Shown here: one piece after another, positions 11,718-34,900 of the stretch
How positions within the stretch are numbered: the stretch's first letter is position 1
How the letters are laid out: every line of letters begins with the position of its first letter
Assembly: GCA_030068075.1 (NCBI GenBank)
Contig: CM057843.1
Location: 37,543,332 to 37,607,331 of the forward strand
Origin: Paguma larvata
Taxonomy: Eukaryota > Chordata > Mammalia > Carnivora > Viverridae
Length of the DNA: 64,000 nucleotides
Reading direction: 5' to 3'
The notes under the pieces: generated by a model
Seen by the model: the letters and a program-made list of their open reading frames with translations, nothing else
Database searches by the model: none
Told to the model about the DNA's origin: nothing
Program-made: the position numbers and the translations under genes

Positions 11718-11796
11718 ATCCGATGGACCGTGAGACCATGATCTGAGCCTAAATCAAGAGCTGGATGCTTAACCGACTGAGCCACCCAGGTGCCCC
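11718..11796 (-). mobile_element. Truncated older carnivore SINE
   Basis: Ends AACCGACTGAGCCACCCAGGTGCCCC; only the tRNA-like half remains. Confidence 0.8.
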
Positions 11797-12177
11797 AAGA
11801 TTTTTATTTTTTTCTTTTGTAAAAAATTTTTAGAGAGAGAGGGGCACCTGGGTGGCTCAGTCAGTTAAGTGTCCGGCTTCAGCTCAGGTCATGATCTCAC
11901 AGTTTGTTGAGTTTGCGCCCCGCTTTGGGATCTCTGCTGTCAGCACAGAGCCTGCTTCTGATCCTCTGACCTCCTCTCTCTCTGCCCCTACCCTGCTGGT
12001 GCTCTCCTCTCTCTCAAAAATAAATAAAAACATTAAAAAAAATTTTTTTAGGGGCAGAGAGAGAGGAAGAATCCCAAGCAGGCTCCACGCTCAGTGAGGA
12101 TCCCATTACTCTGGGATCATGGCCCGAGCCAAAAGCAAGAGTTGGATGCTCAATCAACTGAGCTACCCAGGTGCCCC
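11797..12177 (-). mobile_element. Older SINE interrupted by a younger SINE
   Basis: Left part AAAAAATTTTTAGAGAGAGAG and right part GGGGCAGAGAGAGAGGAAG...GAGCTACCCAGGTGCCCC form one reverse SINE split by the insertion at about 11841-12045. Confidence 0.75.
11841..12045 (+). mobile_element. Feliform SINE inserted in an older SINE
   Basis: GGGGCACCTGGGTGGCTCAG head to an AAATAAATAAAAACATTAAAAAAA tail, lying inside the reverse element. Confidence 0.88.
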
Positions 12178-12190
12178 GCCCCCCCCCCAA

Positions 12191-12289
12191 TTTTATTTTT
12201 TAAGTTATCTTTACACCCAACATGGGGCTCAAACTCATGGCCCCGGATCAAGAGTCGAATGCTCAACCGACCAAGCCAGCCAGCTGCCC
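12191..12289 (-). mobile_element. Older carnivore SINE subtype, reverse
   Basis: TTTACACCCAACATGGGGCTC, GATCAAGAGTCGAATGCTC and CAGCCAGCTGCCCC mark the shorter, older subtype; preceded by a C-rich run. Confidence 0.8.
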
Positions 12290-12473
12290 CTTATCTCTTT
12301 TTTAATGCACTCATTAGCTTGTCTGTTTTCTAGTGTAAAGGTTCTCTACAGGGCAGGTTGTATCAGAATCACCTGGGAGGCTTATTCTACTATTTTTCTG
12401 TAAATTAAAATTCCAGTATAATTAACCTACAGTGTTCTATCAGTTTCAGGTGTATAATACTGGAAGGCTTATT

Positions 12474-12674
12474 TTTTTTTAAGTTTATTTATTTTCAGAG
12501 AGAGCATGCAAGTATGCATGGGAAAGGGGCAGAGAGAGGGAGAGAGAGAGAATCCCAAGCAGGCTCCACACCCTTAGTGCAGAGCCCGATGCAGGGCTCA
12601 AACTCAGTGACCCAAGAGATAATGACCTGAGATGAAGTCTGTCAGCTTAACCGACTGAACTGCCCAGTCGCCCC
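12474..12674 (-). mobile_element. Feliform tRNA-Lys-type SINE
   Basis: TTTATTTATTTTCAGAGAG start, CAGTCGCCCC end. Target duplication CTGGAAGGCTTATT on both sides. Confidence 0.9.
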
Positions 12675-13180
12675 TGGAAGGCTTATTCTTAAAATATAAT
12701 ACTGGAAGCCATTGGATTGTGTATGTGTGTTGTTTAGGTGAGGTGGCTAGAAGGGATAGTTTGGAATAGCTCCCCAGGGATTTGCCCCACTACTCTCTCG
12801 AACTCCTTGAAACAAGCTTGAAAGGTTTGAAATGGGTACTAATTACATTATCATGAATTCTTTACCCACTTTACAGGGGGTGGGGAGGGGCCCTGACTCA
12901 ATGACTGTAACAATTCCAGTGGCCTATCCTGAGACCGGCAGTTAACCCACTTTTAGGCAGAAAGAGGAGCATCATCTCTGAGAAGACCAAGAGGCAGGAA
13001 AGCAACAGCAGAGCAGGGCTCATCACTGGAGAAAGATACCAGCAAGTACAGGTGAGCAGAACTGATCTCTCAAAAGGGTGGAGGACTATACTATAAACAG
13101 GATCCAGAGTGCTCTGGTGCAAGACTTGGTTGGGGATGAAAACAAAGCAGAAAATTTATATAGTGAAAATCTATCTTGGC
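12675..13180. other. Intergenic DNA, nothing recognised
   Basis: No repeat, exon or regulatory cluster was recognised between the SINE and the MER5 element. Confidence 0.5.
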
Positions 13181-13184
13181 TGCT

Positions 13185-13350
13185 CAAAACTGTTGTCTGA
13201 GTAGCAACGGCATTGCTTTTGGAGCTTGTTAGAAATGCAGAAGCTTGAGCCCTGCCCCAGACCCCAAGCTTACTGAAACGTAATCTGCATTTTTAACAAG
13301 AGCCCTAGATGTTTCTTTTGCTCATTAAAGTTTAAGAAGCACTGGTCTAT
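13185..13350 (+). mobile_element. MER5A-type hAT DNA transposon remnant
   Basis: CTTGTTAGAAATGCAGAAGC, CTGCCCCAGACC, ATCTGCATTTTTAACAAGAG and TTTAAGAAGCACTGG match the MER5A phrase order. Confidence 0.7.
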
Positions 13351-13899
13351 ATCATGGGGAGAAAATCCCAGACAACCAGAAGGTAGGCTCTCTGACACAG
13401 CTGAAGCCCTTTATTTTGAATCTTTATGATACAGGATGGTGGCTTCTGAAAAGGTATTGAATTTTTTTCAATTAAGTACTATAAATTCTGGAGAAAAACC
13501 TTATTTAACTACAGGGAGGTTTCTCATAATGCAAAATTCCTCCCCCTAGAAACATTTCCTGTGGAGTAAAGTACTAGGCTTCCTTAAAGTGAGGCAGAGC
13601 CACGTTAAAAATATGCAAAAAGAACTCGGAGCTTGGCCAAGTCAACCCTTCACACAGCTGGATCGGGTCCGGGGCAGCTGATATCCCTTGGCAGCTCTGA
13701 CCCACCAGGATGGGCTTTTAAACAAAGTCAAGTTGGAGGTTCTTCTGCCCCAGAGAATAGCTCTCTGTTGTCTTTAATGTTGAAAATGTAGAAAGGCGAC
13801 TCGAGAAAACTATTTTCAGAGTGTACCTCGGGGAGTCAGCTACACCTGGGGGAGCTCAGCAACTACCCACTCGCTGTTGAAACCATAAGCGACCTTAGA
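13351..13899. other. SMARCD2 upstream flank
   Basis: Moderate-GC DNA running into the CpG island; no repeat or exon recognised. Proximal regulatory sites for SMARCD2 would fall here. Confidence 0.5.
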
Positions 13900-14423
13900 C
13901 CTCTGACCCCGCGCCTTGCACAGCTCTTCCTACGCAGCTTTCCGCCCCCGCCTCTCCGGCGGTCCAAGAGGTGTGGGCGTGGTTCTGGAGCTGACGGTTA
14001 GGGGTGGTGCCCGTCAGGGGCGGGTCTCGCGAGGGGCGGGGTTTGAGGAGGCATCCTGGCATTGGGCTGCTGGGTATAGGCGGGGCCTAGCGCTGGGCTT
14101 GGTTGGGCGGGGCAGGGAGTTAGTTGCCGCCTCTGGGTAACTGGACCCTGTCGGCCAAACCTCCGGAGGCCGCGGGCGGCAGGCGGGCGTGCAGCAGATC
14201 CCGGATCCGGAATTCCCCGGACAGGACCGGAATCAGGATCGGCCCTGCCCCAAACCGGGTCTGTGGGGGAACTCGAGAACTTGGACTAGGAAATCCCGGA
14301 ACCCGGATCAACAAACCCCAGAACCCGGAATTTAGATCGGAAAGTCCCGGAGCACGGATCGCGGAGCGGACTCGACACGGAGCCCGGAGGCCGGATCGCG
14401 ACACCGCCGGACGGGACGGAGAG
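13900..14423 (+). promoter_or_regulatory. SMARCD2: SMARCD2 CpG-island promoter and 5' leader
   Basis: CpG-dense DNA precedes the SMARCD2 ATG and the CpG richness continues through exon 1. It holds several GC boxes (GGGGCGGG at 14033, GGCGGGG copies near 14080 and 14106) and a TCTCGCGAG element at 14025-14033, of the kind bound by BANP in CpG-island promoters. No TATA box was seen. The last 260 bases carry about a dozen CCGGA cores, which contain the GGA of ETS sites. The transcription start was not determined; the leader probably begins between about 14100 and 14250. Confidence 0.8.
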
Positions 14424-23358
<8,935 letters not shown>

Positions 23359-24203
23359 CCACTCAGGGACCCCCCCCCTCCACCTGGAAGGGGACCACCC
23401 TCTGGGGCCACAGACATAGGCTAAGGATGGGGCGAAGGTATCTCCTGTCACCCTGTGTTCCCCGGCTGTAGTTTCATAAATGTAGTGATAGGATTCCTTG
23501 TTGCTTGGTCCCCAAAGCCTTATACTTACTTTACACTTTGGCTTTAAATGGGTTCACAACAGACGCCTCCTCTGCTCCCTGCAGGCAGGCAGGCCCAAGT
23601 AGGTCCGCTGGAGGCTGTACTGACATTGCAATGGAGACTTCAGAACCAGGCCCGCTGGCTTTGCTTGTTTACAGACCTTGGAGCTAGCGTCAGAGCTGGC
23701 TCCGAGGAGCTGGGTGAGGAAGAGGGGCACAGCGCACACTCTTCCTGGCCTTTCTAAACCAAAGTTCTTTGCCATTCCTACCAGCGCAGTCTTGCTGCTG
23801 GTTTTTTCCTTTCCTTTGGGTATTTGCACTATTTGGGAAGCAGGTTTTTCTATGCGGGAGCCACTTTTTTTGTATAAGGGTAAGTCGGGGTTTTCAGGGA
23901 GCCCTGTTTGGTGCCTCCTTCCTTATTTTCTTTCCTCAATCTATGCAAGCGGCTTGGCCGCCATCATCTCCTGGGATGCCAGAGGGCGGCCACCCCAGCT
24001 CCTGGGCCCAGGGTGGTAGAGCCTCCTTGGAGGGGACTCCAGTTCCCTGGCATGGCCTGAGGTACGGGTGTGCGTGCGTGCTGGAGGGCAGGAGGATGTG
24101 AAGGGGGAGGTGGGGAGAACCGTCGTTGCCCTTTGGAGCTCAGCAAGGAGGGTGGACCCCAGGGCTTGGCAAGTGCCACTTCTGGCAGGTTTGGAAATTT
24201 CCA

Positions 24204-24209
24204 AATAAA
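24204..24209 (+). terminator. SMARCD2: SMARCD2 poly(A) signal AATAAA
   Basis: Canonical hexamer about 850 bases after the SMARCD2 stop, followed by a T/GT-rich stretch (CCCTTGTTTATTGGTG). It is the only good plus-strand hexamer in this 3' UTR and implies a 3' end near 24225. Confidence 0.85.
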
Positions 24210-24301
24210 CCCTTGTTTATTGGTGATACCCAGACTTGGTCATTGAACAGCGTGGCCACCCATGAACAGACCAAAGTCCTTAAGAGCTCGTCCTGCAGAG
24301 C

Positions 24302-24307
24302 TTTATT
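24302..24307 (-). terminator. PSMC5: PSMC5 poly(A) signal (AATAAA on the minus strand)
   Basis: TTTATT on the plus strand lies 29 bases beyond the PSMC5 stop, giving a very short 3' UTR of roughly 50-60 bases. It faces the SMARCD2 signal about 100 bases away. Confidence 0.85.
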
Positions 24308-24335
24308 TGAGGGGTCCACACAAAGGACAACCACT

Positions 24336-28448
<4,113 letters not shown>

Positions 28449-28974
28449 TTTCCCTCTCCCGCAGAGACCGCCGGCATCTGAGCCTTCTTGGCGCGCAGGC
28501 GCAGAAGCAGGGGGTTGGGGCCCGACGACCCCGGCAGGGAAGAGTTCCGGGTCAATGGGCGGGGTGTGCGGCGAGAAGATTACAAAAACAGATGCCATGA
28601 TGGGGAGGTGGCTACGCGAGGTCAGGCGCTTTGGAAAGCGATGACGAGGCCGTGGAACCACTAAATTTTGCTTTTTAGGTACCCAGTTTTAGTTCAGGTA
28701 ATCTGCTTCCCTGGCCCCAGCTTCCAATTTAGGGTACTTGAGGCCACACTCAAAATGTCGGTAACTTGGAACCGGGGACGCAAGCGGAAGCGGAAGTACG
28801 TATTCTGCCCACATGTGCCTCTCCCAGAGTAGTGAAAAAGGTGCTCGCGGCCTGTGTTTGCTGCGGCGGGTGGGAAAGGGAAAGTGGAATCTAGTGGTTC
28901 GGGGAGGGGGCATTTCTATTTCTACCTTGTCTCCAGGTTGAGTGACACTATCCCCCCACCCACCGCGTTCCACC
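28449..28974. promoter_or_regulatory. Bidirectional CpG-rich promoter between PSMC5 and FTSJ3
   Basis: 526 bases separate the two start codons. CpG-rich DNA extends into PSMC5 exon and intron 1. Visible elements: tandem ETS-like GCGGAAGCGGAAGT at 28784-28797, a GGGCGGGG GC box near 28557, and a YY1-like AAAATGGCG overlapping the PSMC5 ATG on the minus strand. No TATA box was seen. FTSJ3 probably has a non-coding first exon near 28745-28795 (GTACGT donor at 28796) spliced to an acceptor CTCCAG ending at 28936; this is inference from splice-like sites. Confidence 0.8.
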
Positions 28975-31900
28975 ATGGGCAAGAAAAGCAAAGTCGGGAA
29001 GAGTCGGAGGGACAAGTTCTATCATCTGGCGAAGGAGACCGGTGAGTCAGGGTCCGCGCCGTTTGCTACCAAGGGAGCGAGCGAACGAACGAATGGCCTT
29101 TTCGATTCGCCCGTTTCCGAATATTGAGTTTCAATTTTGCAGATAAGAATGGTGGGTTTTGAGGAAAACCTGGGAAAACGCCCCGCCGAGTTTAACATTT
29201 TGTTGGTGCCCCCAGGTTACCGCTCCCGCTCTGCTTTCAAGCTGATCCAGTTAAATCGCCGCTTTCAGTTCCTGCAGAAAGCCCGAGCCTTGCTGGACCT
29301 GTGTGCTGCGCCAGGGGGATGGTGCGTAACACCACGTACCTGTAGCTTCTTCATGGCTGTTCCCTGGGTTCTGGCTTTGGATGACTTGAGAGTTGCATTG
29401 GGGGAGGGAGGAATACACTAACAGTATCAGCTTCAAACTTCATTCCCTAGATGTAAGTTGCAGAGAAAAGGTTTGAAATGGTACTTTACATGCTCTGGCT
29501 AGTGCACCTGCCAGAGCACGCGTGTGCGCGTGGTAAGAGTACGCGCGTACGCCTGTATGCGTGCTAAGAGATTACATTGTCAAGAGAGGAAGAGGATCAG
29601 TCTTGGGTTATTTTAATCGTTACTGTTCTTTTATAGGTTGCAGGTGGCTGCTAAGTTTATGCCCGTATCCAGCCTTATTGTGGGTGAGTAACAGGTGGGC
29701 CTCCTGAGTGTTTACAGGGGTGGGAGTGTGAGGTACTAATCATGTTCTACAATTTTTTTTCTCCTTGCTTGAGGCAACTTTTGGAATTCTCTGATTTCTT
29801 CCAGGAGTGGACCTGGTTCCAATCAAGCCTCTTCCCAATGTGGTGACACTCCAGGAGGACATCACAACAGAACGCTGTAGGCAGGTAGTAGGACTCTCGC
29901 TCTCTGTGGTTTACATGCAGACACCCACATCTGGTCTCTCACTATCCAAATGCCCTGAAGGCAAGTTTTTTTCTGTGTAACATGCCTTGAGTAGTACCTG
30001 CACGTTCCGTACGGTAAGGCTCGTGATATGCTTAGTCTTCACTCCAGGCTTTACTTTATTTAATTACGAATGAGGTGTTTGGAATTGAAAGTGCACGGAT
30101 ATCATTGAAAACTTTTGCATTGGGCTCAGTGGTAGAATGTAACCCCCATGAAGATGTGTTATTATTATATATTTTTATCATTGTATTTTCTGTGCCTGGC
30201 ATAGGGTTTGGCCCATTGTGGGCATTCAGCAAGTGACTGGGTAGACCAATCACTGGACCAGGGAGTCCATTCATAGCCATTTTTGTGCTTCTCTTGCTCT
30301 AGTTCCTCTTCTTCTCTCTAGGCCTTGAGGAAGGAGCTGAAGACCTGGAAAGTTGATGTTGTGCTCAATGATGGGGCCCCCAACGTTGGGGCTAGCTGGG
30401 TTCATGATGCCTACTCACAAGGTGCCAAGAGTGGGGGGCCTGGAGAGGAGAGTGGAGGTGGGCATGCCCACTCAGGCTGCAGAGGTCGTCAGCTAATTGT
30501 CTCTTTCCCACAGCCCATTTGACACTGATGGCTCTGCGTTTGGCTTGTGATTTTCTGGCCCGTGGTGGCTGCTTCATCACAAAGGTTTTTCGCTCTCGTG
30601 ACTATCAGCCCCTACTGTGGATCTTCCAGCAGCTCTTTCGCCGTGTCCAGGCCACCAAGCCCCAGGCCTCCCGCCATGAATCTGCAGAGATCTTTGTAGT
30701 CTGCCAGGGTGGGCATAACTTCTTTATTCTCATTACTTGGTTTCTTAGCTACCAAAGCACACGTGCTTATATAGCCTATCATCTTAGGATTCCTGGCTCC
30801 TGACAAGGTTGACAGTAAATTCTTTGACCCCAAATTTGCCTTCAAGGAGATTGAAGTTCAGGCCAAGACTGTTACCGAATTGGTGACTAAGAAGAAGCCA
30901 AAGGTGTGTTTGGGGAATGGGGCCACTCTCGGGTCCTGGAACTCAGGGGAGGTTGGGCCTGGTGGTTCTTAGAGCTTAGAGGGGACTTTTTAATCTTTAT
31001 TTCCCTCCCTAAGGCTGAAGGCTATGCTGAGGGCGACCTCACCCTTTATCATCGTACTTCAGTCACTGACTTCCTCCGAGCTGCCAACCCTGTTGACTTC
31101 CTCTCCAAAGCCAGCGAAGTGAGTTTCCAGATTCGAGGGGTGTAAGGAAGCCCCAGAAACGTGACCCCCAACCTCCCAACTCCTCTCCTTACTCCAAAAC
31201 AGATCGCGCTAGATGACGAAGAGTTGGCACAGCATCCGGCTACCACTGAGGACGTGCGGGCCTGTTGCCAGGATATCAAAGTGCTGGGGCGCAAGGAGCT
31301 TAGGTATGGGGCGGGGGACTGGCTTGGGTGCAGGAGCCCCAGAGGCAGGGAAAGGCCTTTGAAGACGCAGCAGCTTTGTCTTCCTCAGGGCATCATTTGA
31401 GGAATTCAGCCAGCACTGGATCTCTGGGAACAGGATGCCTGCTGTGCTAGAGACTTGGGGTGGGGGCCTGAAAAGGGGGCAGGGACAAAGAGGGAGATGG
31501 CAGGGTCGGTAATGGTATTTCTGGGGCAGGTCCCTACTGAACTGGAGAACGAAGCTCCGGCGGCATGTGGCCAAGAAGCTGAAAGAGCAAGCGAAGGCAC
31601 TGGACATCAGGTGAGGAGGGAATTAACCCAGGGGAGGTGTGGCCTGTGCGTTGGTGGGGAAGCGTCCGAGAAGATAAAATAAGCAAACCGCTTGGACCGT
31701 ATGGTCAGTCTCAGCTCAGGAGAGGAAGAGGAGGAGGCTGATGAGGAGTCAGTGGCTGGGACTGTGAGGCAGCCCTCTAAGGAGGAAGAGGAGGAGGAAC
31801 AACTAGACCGGACCCTGGCGGAGATGAAGGCCCAGGAGGTGGCAGAATTAAAGAGGTGAGGGGAGTGGGGAGGGGCTTGCAGAGCCCCACTGCGGAGTTC

Positions 31901-34900
31901 CTCGGCGTGTGAAGATGGGGGAAGAGGGTGAAGGCACAGATGGGGACTCTAGAGCTGGGCAGGTGGAATTCCTCAACTGTCCCCTCAGGAAGAAGAAGAA
32001 GCTGCTGCGTGAGCAGAGGAAGCAGCGGGAGCGCGTGGAGCTGAAGATGGATCTTCCTGGGGTTTCTATTGCAGATGAGGGGGAGACTGGCATGTTCTCC
32101 CTGCGCACCATCCGGGGCCACCAGGTAAGGTGGGGTTAGGGCAGATGGAGGAGACAGAATGATCTAATTAGGTGTTTGGACGTGGGTGGCATTGAATGTC
32201 TTTTTTAAGTGTGCTGAATGTTTATGGCTCACAGTTGCTGTGTTCACCCATAGAATGAGAGGGGGCTCATTTTTGGGGCGAGGAGACGGGAAAAAACCCA
32301 GAACTTTGTGCCCAAAAGGCAGGAAGAAACCTACAACTAAAATGATGAGATTAGGGGCACCTGGGTGGCTCGGAATGAGGAGATGAGAGGCACCTGGGTG
32401 GCTCGGTCAGTTGGGCGTCGGACTCCAGCTCCAGTCATGATCTTGCAGTTTGTGAGTTTGAGCCCTGCAGCAGGCTCTGTGCTGACAGCTCAGAGCCCAC
32501 TTTATATCCTCTCTCTGCCCCTCCCCTGCTTGCGCGATCAAAAAAATAACATTTAAAAATATTTAAAATAAGGTCAGGAACGTTTATGAATAGGATATGC
32601 GTTTATTTTTATTCTCGTAGAACCAGAATATCAGAACCAAGAGGCACTTTGCAGCAAGCTTAGGTTCTAGGAGATGCAGCCATAGTACCTGGGATACCAT
32701 TATGCGTGATGGTTTCCTTCAGAGGAGGGCAGCGTTCTTCAGTTCACCAAGACCAAGTTAGCACCTTGTTGCCATAGGCTGCTAGGTGGTGCTTTCTGCC
32801 AAATACTGGAGAACCTGCTTTTCCATCATAAAAGCAGCATCAACAAGCAGAATGAACTTTTGTGGCTCTTGCGTGGTAAAGGAAACCAGGTCATCTTTGT
32901 TAACAGTGCAGGAGAGAGCGAGCATAGTGGTTCTGGAACAGACTACCACTGAGTTGTTCTTTGCCTTAGTTTCTTCATCTGTGAAAGAATAATAGAACCT
33001 ACTGATGCCTTATTTTCCTCATCTGTGAAAAAATAATCTACTGACTGGGATTTTGGGGAGAAATAAGAGTTTAGGTGTAATCACTGGTGATGTGGTAAAC
33101 TCTCAAGAACAGCTAGGTTTGTCATTAGGAAAATAGATTTTGAGGTTGATGGTTTGTAAGTGGAATCATTCCTTTAGATGTATGTTGCCTGGGCTCTTTT
33201 ATACAGTGGAAACAAAATTTGTAGATTTATTCTCAGGTGATGTGCTTTCTGAGAGTAATGTTTTAGGAAAAACCAGTGTTTCAGATTATCTTAACAGGTT
33301 TTGGGGTGTTTTTTTAAACTTATTTCTGGTACCGCTGAAGACAAGACAGCTGTGTGGGATAGTGGCCTGGCCTAGAATGGGATGTGTTAAACATTTAGTC
33401 CTGTCGCTTCTCTGTATTTGCGACAGTGTATTTTCAAGCTTTGCTAATAACAGATACAGGAGGGAAAAGCAGTATGTTCATTGTAAGTACCCTTGATCTA
33501 TTTGTTTTGGTCACACTCCAGTTGTTAGAGGAGGTAACACAAGGAGATATGAGTGCTGCAGACACATTTCTGTCAGATATGCCACGGGATGACATCTATG
33601 TATCAGATGTCGAGGATGACAACACATCTCTGGATAGCGATTTGGATCCAGAGGAGCTGGCAGGAGTTGGAGGATCTTCACATCTAAAGGACCAAAAGCG
33701 GTAAGGGCGGTGGTGTGTGCGTGCGCGCAGGAGGGAGTGCTGACCCCCTCAGCCTGAGTTTTGGAGCAGAGCTGGTCGTAGGGCACCAATCCTCCACCCA
33801 TTCTCCTTGGGTCTACAGCGTACAATTTGCTGAAGTAGAAGGTGGTGAGAAAGAGGAAGAGGAGGAGAATCCGCTGCTGGTACCACTGGAGGAAAAGACG
33901 GTACTGCGGGAAGAACAAGCCAACCTGTGGTTCTCTAAGGTAAGAAGAGGTTGGCAGCCTAGATAGGGAATTAGCATTCCCTGGGAGCAGGGTGGCTGAA
34001 TGTTCGCCTTCTCAATCACAGGATGGCTTCAGTGGGCTTGAGGATGATGCGGATGAGGCCCTGGAGATCAGTCAAGCCCAGCTGTTGTATGAGAGCCGTC
34101 GGAAGGGGCGGCAGCAGGTGCCGCCACCACCTTCCAGTTTGAAGACTGAGGAAAAACCTCCCCACTGCCAGAAGGACCCGACAGGGGCAGGGGCTCCATC
34201 GGAGGCAGAGGCCGCCGGTGGGCCTGGTGGGGAAGAAGGAGATGGCAGCTCAGACAGCGATAGCAGCAGCAGCGAGGATGGAGAGAGGTAAATGGTTGCA
34301 GGGGATGGGAGAAGGGGTGAAGAAGCATTGGTTCTGACCATTTCTCCACGTTTGGGTTTTCAGCTTTGGCTGTAGATGATGAGTTTTAAGAAATACCAAT
34401 GATTCGGATTTAAGTGGTCTGCAGTATAGTCTGGGAGGGTGTTTCTGGAAGTTCAAGTTTTAAATAGGAAACACGGTTGAGGCGTGAGGTAGGACTGGGT
34501 CTGGGAAATGGCAGAACAGTCCCATAGTTGTCCCTCTTTTGCAGTTGGGAACCAAAGCGCGGAAAGAAGCGAAGCCGTGGGCCTAAGTCAGATGACGACG
34601 GGTTCGAGATCGTGCCCATTGAGGACCCAAGTGAGCTCCATACCTTATGGAATGGGAGGGGACAGTGGAAGTTTGAGTGTTGGGAATGGAGCTTTGACGT
34701 TCTCCCTTTTTCTCTCTAGTGAAACATCGGATATTAGACCCTGAAGGCCTTGCCCTAGGTGCTGTTATTGCTTCTTCCAAAAAGGCTAAGCGAGACCTCA
34801 TAGATGATTCCTTCAGCAGGTAAGGGGGCCAAGAAAATCGTAAGAAGTGGCCCTGGCTGGGGGTGGGTAAGGAAGGGTTCAGGAAGCCTGTAGTGGTCCT

